From: Carettochelys insculpta
Lineage: Eukaryota; Chordata; Testudines; Carettochelyidae
DNA length: 64,000 nucleotides
Assembly: GCF_033958435.1 (NCBI RefSeq)
Contig: NC_134161.1
Location: 10,106,001 to 10,170,000, forward strand
Direction: 5' to 3'
The number at the start of each line of letters is the position of its first letter. Positions within the stretch are counted from its first letter, which is position 1. The position numbers were made by a program, and so were the translations under genes. Shown here one piece after another: positions 11,800-24,379 of this stretch. The notes under the pieces are model-generated. The model made no database searches. It saw nothing but the letters and a program-made list of their open reading frames with translations, and was not told the DNA's origin.

Positions 11800-12174
11800 T
11801 CCTAAGGACGCCTGAAGTGTAATAATTGAGCCCCTGCTGAGAGTTGCCAGTGGACTAATTTCAGACACATTTTTTAGGGGTGACATATTTTTAGTTTTCA
11901 CTACATGAAAGAGTGGAAATATATATTGCTAACATCCTTCAAAAAGGATTTTTCTGCCATCAAATTTTACAGTATAGGGCCAGATTCCACTTTCCCATAT
12001 GCTAGTGTAAACTGAGAATAACTTCAACTGGTATCAGCTGAATTATACCAGATGCACATCACAGCCACTGAGAGCAGAATGCAGCCAACTTTATACAGAC
12101 AAAAAATAACTCCACACATTGCAAGGAAAATGGATGACAGAGACCTTCACATGTATATTTAAACATACAGCATT
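11800..12174. other. non-coding DNA, nothing recognised
   Basis: No supported gene or repeat. Confidence 0.45.
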
Positions 12175-12600
12175 GCCAGTGGGGATTAGATCTATGATCC
12201 ATCCAGTTCAGGATCCTGGCTGCAGGAATGTCCAATACCAGATGCTTCCAAAGATAAAGAAAATGATCATTAGGCAGATGTGAGGCAATCTGTCTGCCAT
12301 GCTAAATCTCCTTCTCATATATATAGTAGTTTATAGAGGCAGGTTCAAGATTGGAAGCATGAGTCTTCCTATCACTTTAACTATGAGATTTTGGGTATGC
12401 CTCTGGAAATATTGGATATAATTCTGAATATTCTTGTAAGACATAGAATCTTGCTAAGTTTTTGATTTCAGTGACGCCTGAGGCAATGAGCTTCATGGTT
12501 TGATTATTTTTTTGTGGAAAAAGTATTCTCCTCTTTGGTATCAAACATGTCAGCTTTCAGTGTAGTGGAAATTCCCCTTCTTGTGTTATGAATAGAACAA
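12175..12600 (-). mobile_element. CR1-related LINE 3' fragment (older subfamily)
   Basis: Reverse-orientation CR1-like blocks: ATCCATCCAGTTCAGGATCC at the 3' end, CCAGATGCTTCCAAAGATAA, then further left to right CACGCCTGAGGCAATGAG-like sequence (read here as GACGCCTGAGGCAATGAG, about 12472) and TTCTTGTGTTATGAATAG (about 12579). It is clearly more diverged than the copy at 15975. No coding frame remains. Confidence 0.65.
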
Positions 12601-12700
12601 CCCATGAATTTTCCATCAAAAAGGTTATTTCGAAAAGAAAATTAAGTTCTCACAGTATTGAATTTTTCCTCAGCTTTTCCCATTCAGGAACCCTCTACCC

Positions 12701-13033
12701 TAGGGGTGAACAAAGTGTGGGGCAGGTGCCCTTGGAGGGGTATGATGTTTCAAAAGAGTGTAACATAAGTGTCTGCCACATCGCAGGCTCATCCATCTAA
12801 AAAATGTTGAAATATGTAACTGTTTTATTTATATGAATTCACATTTACATATGAATGAAGCTTTTACATTCTACATACTTATTTTCTTACATGTGCTAAA
12901 AGTTTTTTTTCCCCCTTCATGTGAACGTAAATGAAATTTCCATCAGTTTGGATTACATTAGACAGGTTGGGGGGCCCTGTAAATGCAGGGACAAAAAGTG
13001 GGGCCCAATGTAAAAAGTTTGCTCACCCCTACA
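12701..13033. mobile_element. hAT-type MITE
   Basis: The left end TAGGGGTGAACAAAG and right end TTTGCTCACCCCTACA are inverted repeats of the TAGGGGTGAGCAAAC type. The 8 bases outside are CTCTACCC (12693-12700) and GTCTACCC (13034-13041), one mismatch, which fits hAT. A GTGGGGC motif occurs near both ends. No transposase coding. Confidence 0.8.
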
Positions 13034-13119
13034 GTCTACCCTATAGCAGAACCTGCAAAGGTGGTCATTAACCTTGGTGCCTGTTTGTAGCGCCCCCACC
13101 CCCTATTTGAGAACTTCTG

Positions 13120-13360
13120 GTTTAGGGGTAAGATCGGAAGAGTGGGAGTTAAGGTTCTCTTCCCAGCTGTCTCACTCAAGTGATCCTGAGGAAGTCACTC
13201 ACTTTACCCATTTGTGTCACATTTTCTCCATCAGCAAAATGGGAATAATAAAAATTAGCTACACCATTAAGAGAACTGATTGGATAATGCTTGACAAAAA
13301 ATGTTTAAAAGATTTACAGTTGAAAAGTATTGTATACAGGCATGCAAGTTACTTGAAATA
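13120..13360 (-). repeat. MIR-like ancient SINE
   Basis: Reverse-orientation MIR core pattern: GATCCTGAGGAAGTCACTCA, then CAGCAAAATGGGAATAATAA. The 95-residue open frame over it is a chance frame. Confidence 0.7.
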
Positions 13361-13960
13361 ATAATGAATATCTAAAAAGCCGATAGACCTCATTCTCCAC
13401 TACCATGCACCTTAGAATCACTTACAGACTATATGTAAAATGCCACATTATAAGTATCCATTCAATTTTGCCAGAGGTAGCAACTGATATCTACAGTATA
13501 TTCGCTTTGCACAGCTTTAAATGGCAATACAAGGTGCAAGATACTCTATTTCATTAGTAAAGTGGTACCCAATCTGAAATTCCTGGCTTTTGTTTAGTCC
13601 ATTATAGAGATGAGAAGCAGCTGCAAGTCATATTCAGGTTCAGATTCTTAATACTTTAATTCTCTGAAGTTCATCTCCAATTTTTAAATAAGTGGAAAGG
13701 GGTTTTTAATTTGGTTATAATATTAACCTTAGATCAGTAGGGCAAACAATTCACAATGAACAAAGGATTGAGTACAATTCACCATTTTCTCTGAATTGTC
13801 CAGGAACAAATTCCATACTTTTACCGGTGTACCCTCACTTCCTGTATCCCAGCCTAATGCCATATCATAGAACCATCCTGCACCTGGCATTGCAAAATCT
13901 CATACCAATGTTACTGAACTGAGTGAAACAAAATTTCTGTGAGCTACTGTTATTGCCATA
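13361..13960. other. non-coding DNA, nothing recognised
   Basis: A/T-rich sequence without recognised features. Confidence 0.45.
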
Positions 13961-13961
13961 G

Positions 13962-14050
13962 ATCATTGTTATCTCTGTTTCACACATGGAGAAAATGAGG
14001 CAGACAGAGGCAAATGACTTCCCTAAACTCACAAAATTCAGTGTCAATAC
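13962..14050 (+). repeat. MIR-like fragment
   Basis: The block ATGGAGAAAATGAGGCAGAC followed by CAAATGACTTCCCTAAACTC follows the MIR core in sense orientation. Short and diverged. Confidence 0.6.
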
Positions 14051-14164
14051 CAATGATTAATTGATTAGACTAAGACTGTTAGGATTTTGCTCAATAGTAG
14101 CATTTATGTAAATAGCATTCAATTTTCATATTGTTTTGCAAGCAAATAGCCATTATTAAACCCT

Positions 14165-14350
14165 CATTCTTCAGGACATCTGACAACCTCTATCAGAAGA
14201 CATTGGGAAGAAATATTTCATGAATGCCTCTTTCTGGATTTCTTGTGCCTCTTTCTGAAGCAGCTAGTGTTGTGCCACTATCTGAGACAGGGTACTGAAC
14301 TAGATGGATCATTGATGTATTCTGGCTTGGCAATTCCTATTTTCCTATTA
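14165..14350 (+). mobile_element. CR1-related LINE 3' tail fragment
   Basis: Sense 3' end of the same older CR1-like type as at 12175: GGGTACTGAACTAGATGGAT then CTGGCTTGGCAATTCCTATT. Truncated and non-coding. Confidence 0.6.
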
Positions 14351-15974
14351 GTGGCCAGTATTTGAAGCAGAATGGTAATTTAGATGGCTCAACGAATTGA
14401 TAAAACAGAAAGTTTGCCCTAAAACCCTTTAAATAAAGAGATATAGAATGAAAACAGTATTACCAAGTTCACATGAAAAGACTAGCCGTGATTAAGCAAT
14501 TAAAAACTAATACCATAAATGGCACAGATGCCAGATATATCCGACAATGAGTGGCTAAGTCTACAGGGCAGAACCTCCTGTACATCATGCTGCAATCTTA
14601 TCAGCCTCCAAGTATCTCCCAGGTAGGAGTTAGTTGATAGAAACTGTTCGTTTGTTCAACATACCTTGTCAATTTTGTGCTCACATAATTGAAGCTAATT
14701 AAAGAAGAAAACTGGACACTTGCCTCAATAGCTAAGATGGGATGAGAGGCAGATCATCCCGGTGCCCCTTTTCTTTGTTCTACCATCACATAATGGATTC
14801 CTTTTAACCCTGTGCTTTCACCCCAGCTAACCTGGTCTCAGCATCATAAAACATCTATTTCTTCTGCAATCTGGCATCCTGCAAAGTACTTTAAAACAAA
14901 ACAAAACAAAACAAAACAAATGAGGTAGCTGGGGACATGTCTCGGAGTTGGAAATGTTTATTTTCCTCCTGCAGTGAGAACAAAAGATAAATAACAAAGC
15001 ATTATAGCAGTTTCCTAACAAAACACACTACCCCAGGGAACAGGACATCTCCGTCATACTAGCATTTGTTCTCAGCTTTCCCCTCTCACACTGTACCATC
15101 TGTCTTATTTCAGCACTTGTGATATGAAACATTTTCTCCACTTCTCCCTCACCCCTGCACTAAAATAAGAAAAGACTTTAGCATCCATATACATACTTCT
15201 TGAATCAGCTGTCCCTAATAATGACATAGGTGATCACTGTCTTCTGAGGCAGGAAAGAAAAAAAGTCAGTGGCCCAATTCCCAGAAGCACTAAATCCTCT
15301 TTTCCCTCCAGCAACAAAAATGGACATTTAACGTTGAGAAATATCCCACCAAACATATTCGCTGCATAGGAGGCCTCCCCTTCTGGTTTGATGTTCAGGG
15401 GCCTTTAGCTCTGCTCTCAACTCCTGATTTTGGCATAAGTGAAGAGAAGATTTAGGCCAGTGATGAACAGAAAGTATGGTTGGAGGATGTTGTGTTACAA
15501 CTATAATTTACTTCCTACAGTGCATGGGGTCATAAGAAGCGGAACATAAACCAGAGCAGCCCTGGGACTTCTCTAATTTAGGCTAGACTTAGAGAGACCC
15601 ACAACAACTCCAGATTAAAGAAAGCAGTGTTGGCTCTTACTCTGCAGAGCAAAAGATGTTACAAAACTTGGAAATTGGAAGTAGAGCCACCCCAGGTGCA
15701 GACCCACTGTGACTTTGCTCCAATAACAGAGTGAAATTTGCTCATTGGAGAGGGCTAGCACAAACTAAATCCCTATTGAGTACTTAGTCGGGTCTTGCTC
15801 TTTGTCCAGAGGAATTTCATCCACGAGGACCTGGGCCCATTTCTCTGCTCCTGGCTACCTCCTTGTGAGCCTGAACCTGCTCTCTCTGCACATAATGGCG
15901 AAATGCCCATTGTCTTCTAAAGGAATAGGACTGGGTCCCTTCTCATCTATGCTTCCTAACCTGAACCTTTTGTC
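14351..15974. other. non-coding DNA with a short (CAAAA)n tract
   Basis: A CAAAA pentamer repeat of five to six units lies at 14893-14919. Otherwise nothing is recognised. Confidence 0.5.
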
Positions 15975-16860
15975 ATAGAATCATAGAATACTAGGACCGG
16001 AAGGGACCTCAAGAGGCCATCGAGTCCAGCCCCCTGACCTAATGGCAGGACCAAGTACTGTCTAAACCATCCCTGACAGACATCTATCTAAACTGTTCTT
16101 AAATATCTCCAGTGATGGAGATTCCACAAACTCCCTTGGCAATTTACTCCACTGTTTGACCACCCTGACAGTTCGGAACTTTTTCCTAACGTCCAACCTA
16201 AACCTCCCTCGCTGCAGTTTAAGTCCATTGCCTCTTGTTTCATCCTCAGAGGCCAAGAAGAACAGGTTTTCTCCCTCCTCCTTCTGACACCCTCATAGAT
16301 ACCTGAAAACCGCTATCATGTCGCCCCCTCAACCTTCTCTTTTCCAAACTAAACAAGCCCAATTCTTTCAGCCTTTCTTCATTGGTCACATTCTCTAGAG
16401 TTTTAACCATTCTTGTTGCTCTTTTCTGGCCCCTCTCTAATTTCTCCACTTCTTTCTTGAAGTGCGGTGCCCAGAACTGGACACAATACTCCAGCTGAGG
16501 CCTAACCAATCGCAGAATAGAGCGGAAGAATGACTTCTCGTGTCTTGTTCACAACACACCTGTTAATACATCCCAGAATCATGTCTGCTTTTTTTGCAAC
16601 AGCATCACACTGTTGACTCATATTTAGCTTGTGCTCCACTCTCACCCCGCGATCCCTTTCTGCTGTAGTCATTCCCAGACAGTCTCTCCCCATTCTGTAT
16701 GTGTGAAACTGATTGTTCCTTCACAAGTGGAGCACTTTGCATTTGTCCTTATTAAACTTCATCCTGTTTACCTCAGACCATTTCTCCAATTTATCCAGAT
16801 CATTTTGAATTATGACCCTATCCTCCAAAGCAGTTGCAACCCCTCGCAGGTTCTGTGAAT
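15975..16860 (-). pseudogene. CR1 LINE, 3' part with the C-terminal end of ORF2
   Basis: The left edge (TCATAGAATCATAGAATACT) is the inverted 3' octamer tail of CR1, and GGACCGGAAGGGACCTCAAG follows. Minus-strand translation gives the C-terminal ORF2 text in neighbouring frames: [20 protein letters not shown] (about 16520-16580), [20 protein letters not shown] and [20 protein letters not shown] (about 16370-16500), [32 protein letters not shown] sequence, and FRLDVRKKFRTVRVVKQWSK (about 16140-16210). Frameshifts near 16250, 16300 and 16505 break it. It is the best-preserved CR1 in the window and is 5'-truncated, lacking the RT catalytic region. Confidence 0.92.
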
Positions 16861-16892
16861 ATTTCACTTCTTCAGCCCCATTACATCATGGT

Positions 16893-17583
16893 AGCTGTGT
16901 CTACACGTGCACGCTACTTTGAAGTAGCGGCACTAACTTTGAAATAGCGCCCGTCGCGGCTACACGCGTCGGGCGCTATTTTGAAGTTAACTTCGACGTT
17001 AGGCAGCAAGACGTCGAAGTCGCGAACCTCATGAGGGGATCGGAATAGCGCCCTACTTCGACGTTCAACGTCGAAGTAGGGACCATGTAGATGATCCGCG
17101 TCCCGCAACGTCGAAATTGTGGGGTCCTCCATGGCAGCCATCAGCTGGGGGGTTGAGAGACGCTGTCTCTCCAGCCCGTGCGGGGCTCTATGGTCACCGT
17201 GTGCAGCAGCCCTTAGCCCAGGGCTTCTGGCTGCTGCTGCTGCAGCGGGGGATTCATGCTGCATGCACAGGGTCTGCAACTCGTTGTCGGCTCTGTGTAT
17301 CTTGTGCTGTTTAGTGCAACTGTGTCTGGGAGGGGCCCTTTAAGGGAGCGGCTTGCTGTTGAGTCCTCCCTGTGACCCTGTCTGCAGCTGTGCCTGGCAC
17401 CCTTATTTCGATGTGTGCTACTTTGGCGTGTAGACATTCCCTCGCAACTCCTATTTCGATGTGGTGCTGCGCAACGTCGATGTTGAACATCGACGTTGCC
17501 AGCCCTGGAGGACGTGTAGACGTTTCGATGTCGCCACATCGAAATAGGCTACTTCGATGTAGGCTTCACGTGTAGACGTAGCT
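16893..17583. mobile_element. non-autonomous TIR transposon, 690 bp family, copy 1
   Basis: The left end AGCTGTGTCTACACGTGC and inverted right end AGCTACGTCTACACGTGA are terminal inverted repeats. The element is rich in short palindromes built on TTCGAA and ACGTCGAA, including a perfect 15+1+15 hairpin at 17051-17081. The flanking triplets are GGT and GAT, one mismatch to a 3-bp target duplication. It aligns along its whole length with the copy at 18296, but many CpG sites have decayed here, so it looks the older of the two or decayed faster. The open frames on both strands mirror those in copy 2 and have no transposase motifs. Confidence 0.85.
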
Positions 17584-18292
17584 GATACTGCCTCTGATCT
17601 CTATGTCAGTAGCTAACACAACTATTATTGCCCCACTCTCATTCTTTTAGTATCTTTTCTGCATCATGGGAGCAAATGAGCTGTTGAGGCAAAAAAAAAA
17701 TAAAGATTAAACTGGCTGTAAATCAGCCGTGGTTAGCCCTCTTAGAGCCTGTGTTTTGGCAAAAAATGTGTGTGAAAGTGTTGGGGAAGGATTCCATATG
17801 TTACACTGAGTTGCTTTTACCCTACTTATGGTTGGGGGTTAAGTAGTGAGGGGATAGTCCAACAAATACAGAAATGTGGAGAAAAAGTGAATCCAGTAAG
17901 TCACATAATGAGGGCTTTTAAAGCTTCTATTGACAGTTTTCTGTGTCTTCCTCAGTGAACAGATGCTACGAGAGAGGAATAAGTAAACAACAAACAAACA
18001 CAACAAATATAAGTCTACTCTCCAGCAAGGTGACAAGGGGCAGTAGAATGAGTACTTTTCCTGCAACATATGCTTGATGTATTTGACCCACAGAGGGCAT
18101 GTATAAATGGATCCTGGGACATCTCTGGATAGAGGCCCTACATGTACTTAAACAGAGCTAGGCATACTTGGGTATTTTGTTTCTCAGCAAACTAAAAACA
18201 TCCAAATTTATTCCTGTTCCACTTCCCTCCCTTCCTTCCCCTCTACATTCTCCTTAAAGTGATCTTACTGCCATAGTGCCAGATTGCCAGAC
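17584..18292. other. spacer between the two 690-bp element copies
   Basis: About 710 bp without recognised features, apart from an A9-10 run near 17691. Confidence 0.45.
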
Positions 18293-18295
18293 CAT

Positions 18296-18977
18296 GGCTG
18301 CGTCTACACGTGCACGCTACTTCGAAGTAGCGGCACCAACTTCGAAATAGCGCCTGTCGCGTCTACACGCGTCGGGCGCTATTTCGAAGTTAACTTCGAC
18401 GTTAGGCGGCGAGACGTCGAAGTCGCTAACCTCATGAGGAGATAGGAATAGCGCCCTACTTCGACGTTCAACGTCGAAGTAGGGACCGTGTAGACGATCC
18501 GCGTCCCGCAACGCCGAAATTGCTGGGTCCTCCATGGCGGCCATCAGCTGGGGGGTTGAGAGATGCTCTCTCTCCAGCCCCTGCGGGGCTCTATGGTCAC
18601 CGTGGGCAGCAGCCCTTAGCCCAGGGCTTCTGGCTGCTTCTGCGGCAGCTGGGGATCTATGCTGCAGGCACAGGGTCTGCAACCAGTTGTCAGCTCTGTG
18701 TATCTTGTGTTGTTTAGTGCAACTGTGTCTGGGAGGGGCCCTTTAAGGGAGCGGCTTGCTGTTGAGTCCGCCCTGTGACCCTGTCTGCAGCTGTGCCTGG
18801 CATCCCTATTTCGATGTGTGCTACTTTGACGTGTAGACGTTCCCTCGCTGCGCCTATTTCGATGTTGGGCTGAGCAACGTCGAAGTTGAACATCGATGTT
18901 GCCGGCCCTGGAGGACGTGTAGACGTTATTCATCGAAATAGACTATTTCGATGTTGGCTGCACGTGTAGACGTAGCC
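18296..18977. mobile_element. non-autonomous TIR transposon, 690 bp family, copy 2
   Basis: Ends GGCTGCGTCTACACGTGC and, inverted, GGCTACGTCTACACGTGC. A perfect 3-bp duplication CAT flanks it (18293-18295 and 18978-18980). It is in the same orientation as copy 1 and nearly colinear with it, and it keeps more CpG sites. The hairpin CCCTACTTCGACGTT / inverse lies at 18454-18484. The unique middle (about 18520-18800) holds GGGAGGGGCCCTTTAAGGGA. The 3-bp duplication and GTCTACAC-type ends match the palindromic MITEs further right, so I infer the PIF/Harbinger superfamily. Confidence 0.88.
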
Positions 18978-18980
18978 CAT

Positions 18981-20660
18981 GAGACACAGAACAGGTAGGT
19001 TAAGGGCAACCATAGTGCTTGTTAATCTGCTTGAATTCTGCACTGTTCCTGACAGAAATATCGTTTCCAAGGATGAGAGGGGGAACCCCAGTGTGTCTAT
19101 TGCTCATTCAACCCTCAGCTTCCCTTCCTAGCCTGCCAACAAGATGGTTCATCATTGCTCATTGTAGTGGTGGTTTGAGACATGGGCTGTTCACATTTTA
19201 TATGGGCCACCAATCAACAAATCCTGACAGGTTTCAGTCACTGACATGCTGAGTTGGATTTCTACCAGTGACCTTCGGCTAAAGTTTAAAAACACCACAA
19301 TATGATGGGGTACGTGATGGGAGATACTGGGTCTTGAACACTTTATAAAATCTGGCAATAATTTAGGTTCCTATGGGGAAGCTGAGCACATCTGAAAATC
19401 TGATTTTTTCTGGGAAATCTGGCCCTGAGCAATTCTGGATATGTGACCTCTAGCGGGAGAAATCTCTGTAGCATACAACCAAGGCCCTGAGAACTCCATG
19501 CCCTTTATTAGTGAAAGCAATGTATTATTTATACCTCCTTCCCCCAAGAAAACAGGGGGGAATCTCTCCTTCTGATTTCAGCAAGGAAACAAAAGTTGAA
19601 ATCCTTGTCTTCCTCTTTATTTTACCATGTATCATTTCCTGTTTTGGAGAGACCATAGCTCAACATATGATACAGCTGGTCAGTGGCAGACCAACATAAT
19701 TTAGAACACAGGTCTCCTAGATCCTTCTCTAGCACTTTAGCCAATAGACCGCATTGCATGTCAAACCAGCTGTATGCTGATGGAGTCAGAGTTCTGTTAG
19801 ATGTTCTGACACCTGTGTGGCTTGAGGGCTCGCAAAATCTCAACACCCTCGTGAAATCATAAAATATATTGGAACCAACGGGGTGATAATTGTTCTATGC
19901 CTTTAATTTAGCTTTCAGATGCTCAGCCACAAATACATGGCTCAAGTCCTATTACTAACAAGGAACCAAACAATATTCACAGTCAGATGCTGGGGAACAG
20001 CTACAGAACAGCTGGGATTAAAGGAGTCAATCATAAGTGTTGACAGAATATTTGGCTTTCATTATTACTATTTAAAGCCCGTGAACATTTTTGTTACAAG
20101 TGCCTTACATACTTCCATTTCACTTATCTGCATGACATTCTCTCCTCTCCTCCCCCTTTTCTGTTCCTGGCACATGGAACCCAATTAAATCACTTTCTAA
20201 TTCATAATGTATTACGATAATAATGGAAACTGAAGTTAATAGCAGGGAGACTTAAATTTGCCACAGGCGTTTACATGCTTGTTTAATTAGGTACCTCTGG
20301 TTAGGATGCCTTTTCTCCAGCACCCATGAGCAGTCATAAGAGGTATGCAGTGAATCAGATTTGAATAGAAAGAGCGACCCCAAGCGTGATGGCTCTAAGC
20401 CCTGTTACACGTAAAGGTGGACTGGCCCTCTGAAAACATACATCAGAATAATTTTTTGCCCATTCACCTCACTAATTAACTGCCAAAGTTTCTAATCTGT
20501 CATAGAAAGCCAAGATCAAAAGTCTGAATGACATACACAGGTCTGACCATCAGCTGGCATAACCTGAAGTTGATTATAACTACTCTGATTTATGGCAGGT
20601 GAGGGTGTGCTCCGTTCTATTTATTAGAAGTGTTCACAAGGGAGAAAGGGAAGGAATGGA
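18981..20660. other. non-coding DNA with a MIR-like piece
   Basis: The stretch at about 19670-19770 (TGGTCAGTGGCAGACCAACA, then ACACAGGTCTCCTAGATCCT) resembles the 3' half of MIR. The rest shows nothing. Confidence 0.45.
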
Positions 20661-20719
20661 AAATTCAGTTATTGGAATGGGTGTATTAGAGACACAGAGA
20701 TAGAAATAAATGCTGGACT

Positions 20720-21400
20720 ATGAGCCACAGAACACAGAGGGTGGACAAGATCCAGCCTACCAACCTGCTGGGTCCAGCCCACAGGCAGCCTTGGGCACAG
20801 AAAAACCAGCTGCTGCTTTAAGCAGCTTCCTCTCCATGTAGCTCTCTCAGTTAGATGCTGGCACAAGGGGGAGGGTTTGCACACTGCTCCTGCCCCCTTG
20901 CAAAATATCTCAGGTCCCATTGGCTGGTTTATGGTTTCTAGCCATTAGGGGCTGAGAGATATTTGCTAGGGGGCAGAGGCTGTGTGAGAAGCCTCTCACA
21001 GCCCTTGGTGTCTGGAGCGGAGAGCCACATGGAGCAGGGAACAGGTTTAAGTGGCCTAGGGCTGCAGCAGGCAGAGAGCAGGACCCCCAGGAGCTGTCCA
21101 GGTAACTCTCAGGGCCAAGGTTGAAGTTCTGGCATCTGGCAGGGCTAAGGCTGGAGCGCTGGCATCCAGTGTCCCCTGGCAGCCACGTGGAGCTGGGGCT
21201 GGAGCACGGGGAAGACAGCAGCCATGAGACACCAGGGAGCAGTAATTCTCCTGAGGAGCAGGAACTCTCCTGAGGCCAAAGGGCCAGTGGCGGTGGTGAG
21301 GGAGTGGGGAACCAGGGGGCATTAACCTCCCCTGATCTGGCAAAATCCCTTGTTCAGATCCCAAGGGTGCTGGTGCAGGGAGGTGCAACCTGTACTGCAG
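20720..21400. repeat. G+C-rich interspersed repeat, family not identified
   Basis: The composition jumps to G+C rich relative to both sides. GGACAAGATCCAGCCTACCA followed by GGGTCCAGCCCACAGGCAGC resembles the start of a hAT-type repeat common in reptile genomes. The right part ends with GGTGCTGGTGCAGGGAGGTG then CAACCTGTA (about 21366-21394), which looks like a Tigger-type right end. I cannot pair it with a left end. The 141-residue minus-strand frame is a composition artefact. Confidence 0.4.
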
Positions 21401-24370
21401 TGCCTTTTGTAACAATTTCACCATAGTGGAACTGCAGAAAATAACAAGTGTGTCAGTTTCCAAGTGAATGGCTTGTAGCACTCTCTCTCTCCCCCATTTT
21501 GCTCCTTTCTCCTCTTTTAACAGAGTTATATTAAATACACCTTAACAAATGAGAAAACAGAACTTCTCTACACTGTTTTACAGAGACCTGAGGCAAACCT
21601 GCTTAGCATGTCCTGTATTGCATTTTGTTTATCCTTTGTCATTAACCTGCACTAATCTCTGCAGACAGAGAGCCAAGGGGCAGAAGAGACACTAACACCC
21701 ATCCCATCTTGTTGATGCCAAAATAATTAAACTGGTCCCTCCAGGTTCTTAGTGTGTTCTTGTGCTTTTTTGCAAGATTGTTTGCCTGGTGGTTGAGAGG
21801 TTGTATTTGTTTTAATGGATTGTCAATGGTACACAAGCCAAAGCTGCAAAATCTCTCCTTCTAGGCTACAAGATACATCCCCAAATAGCAACTGATAAAT
21901 CAATGTTTTTTCTTTGTACTAGTATCACTTCTTCAAAGGCAGGATTACAAGGACCTAAGAAAACAACTAGAAATACTACCCTAGTGCAAACTCATTGATA
22001 TTATTGGGGTTGCACTATTGTAAATGAAAGGAGAATTTGTCCGAGAGGAAGGAGCTATACTTTCAGAAGCATAGTGGATAAATGCCACCTAGATTATGAC
22101 TGCAACTTGCAAAAGCACTCAGCTCTGATCAAATTGGTCTCATCAAAGTCAGTGGGAAAATTACCTTTTATCTTCAGTGGACATGGAGTTCAACCAACTC
22201 TGACCTCCTTTGAAAATATCATCTCTAAACTATATATCCAGATCGAGGAAGCTCCTAACAAAACTGCTCTTCTCCAACCTGTGCACAGAGGATCTACCTG
22301 AGTCTTTGTAGCTGTGTTTAAAACCTGGGACTAAAAAGGAGGTTAGTCCTATTAGTCTCTGCAGTTTAAAGAAGGGTAATGAAAGCACAGAAAAACTGAG
22401 TATTTAACAGAGCTACACACAGTACCAATTCTTTCTCTTACTCATACTCTGATTCAGAGCCCCAGAGTTGAAGTTCTTTCCACAAAGGCAAGGGACCCAA
22501 TTCTCAGTTACATTCCAGGACTTTGTACAGCTCTGCATATGTAAATATCAACCATGCCCATGAACATCTTTGCTTCTAGTGATTGTGCCGCTGCACCAAG
22601 AAAGGAAGTATCACTTCCGAAATCCCCAGTAATTATAATTGGGGCACTCCTCGTTCTGAGTGTTTAAGGCATCCTTCAAACAGCCCAGACACATTCTTTG
22701 GCTGGACTGTTCCTATGGGATGCAGCATTTTCCCAACTATATACCTGGATCCCTCAGGCCTCAGAGGCAGAACATTCGTCGCAACACATCAGTCATGTTG
22801 TTCGAGCCAGTCTTTCAGCCACCAGATGGCCAGGCTGTCAATGGTACCTAATATACACAGAATAATTTATTTTTGTTTGCAGTTGATGACCTGAAGGAAT
22901 GCTTGAGAAGACAGAGAAGAGAGACTATTCTTGAACCTTCTCTCTTTAGAGTTGCGCTGGCAGGCAGCTATCATTATTTCTGACTAAGTAGGGGTTTGTT
23001 ATATACTTTTCGGGTGCATGATGCTGAATGCCAGCTATGGAAAATAGACCAGCAAGCCAAGAATCTCATGGTTCAACTTCCTGCTGTTCTTCAGCAACAG
23101 AAATCAGCCAAGTCCAAACAGTCTCATTCTTCAGCCATAAAGCTGTACTAATTTATGAGGTGGCTAACACAGTTCAAAAGACTGGGTTCAAGAGACTACA
23201 ACAATGGTATGAAGTAATGGTTTAAAGGTGGTTTGAAATCATGGCGAACACCTTCTGGTTTATGCCACATCCTTCTGGATTTCTATTATGATTGAAAATC
23301 CTGGACCTCGGAGTGCTATCTGCCAGCCCCCTTAAATTTATCCAATAATTATCCATGTTTGCACATGGGGAAAGTAAAGTAATTTTAGAAAACAAGAGCA
23401 CCAAATTGTTGCAGCACTACAAGGCTATAATCAATGTGCTGAGATCACTCTATCCCCTTCTACATACATCCCTCCTCCTCTGCCTGCCTCCCTCTGGCAG
23501 TCCTTAGACTTGAATAAGAGTTTGACTAATCTGACTGATGATCCCTTAAGAGGATTCAGCTGGCTTCAACTTGCTCAGCTAGTTAACACATCACTAGTGA
23601 GCTTTAGTTAGTGCCTAATAACTGTCCCTATTGAACCTTTCTTCTCTGAACAGGAGGATTAAATGAAACTTTTCTACAAGAAATGTCTAGGAATCAAGAA
23701 TAAAGGATCTTTTCTTATTTAATAAGCTAAACTTATCCTTTCTTGATTATGCCTGTCATTTGATAAATCTTTTTCCTTCGATCATCCTTTCTTCCTAGCC
23801 TCCTCCTGCACCCATCTGCCTTTCTTGCTCTCATTTAGTTGGTACTAAAATAGGGTTAGCGAACAAATGTCAATTATTTTTCATGGGAAACGCTGAGAAA
23901 AAAATTCCATCCCAAAATGTTGTTTTCAAAATTTTTATGGGACATGGAACCCACACGGGTTGAGAAAGCATAAACAAAAATTACTGACAACTGAAAATCA
24001 ATCCTTGTTTCCAAAATCATTTTTTTCAATTTTATTTTTGTCATTGAAAAACTGGTATAACTGAACCAAAACCAAAAAACAACAGGCATTAGATTTTAAG
24101 AAGTCTAACACCTTCCAAACAGATAATGAGAAACAAGCTGTCATCCGTCTTCTCCTAAAGACAAGAGAGTGAGCAGGCTGCAGAGGATCAGAGCCATGAA
24201 TCTGAAAGCGGAAGTGGAGATCTTCATTCTCCACTTCATTTGGATAAGCAGTGTCCTCTCACCCCAATACCCATCCTCCTTTGTGGGTTCAGCAAGATCT
24301 CGCTCTCCTGTCTTTGCCCTGTTTCACTCATTTATCCCAGCCCACTGATCCCCTAGACCTACCTCAGGCT
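21401..24370. other. non-coding DNA, nothing recognised
   Basis: About 3 kb without a supported gene, RNA gene or transposon. The longest open frame (103 residues at 22583-22894) has no recognisable domain or coding-like bias. Confidence 0.45.
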
Positions 24371-24379
24371 CATCCCTCC

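Noticed and set aside
16914..17279. 121-codon minus-strand frame mirrored at 18317-18682
   Set aside because: Both copies of the 690-bp TIR element give it, but it runs through the terminal inverted repeat and short palindromes. I see no domain and treat it as a repeat artefact.
21056..21481. 141-codon minus-strand frame
   Set aside because: It is Leu/Ala/Pro-rich in a G+C-rich repeat and has no family motif.
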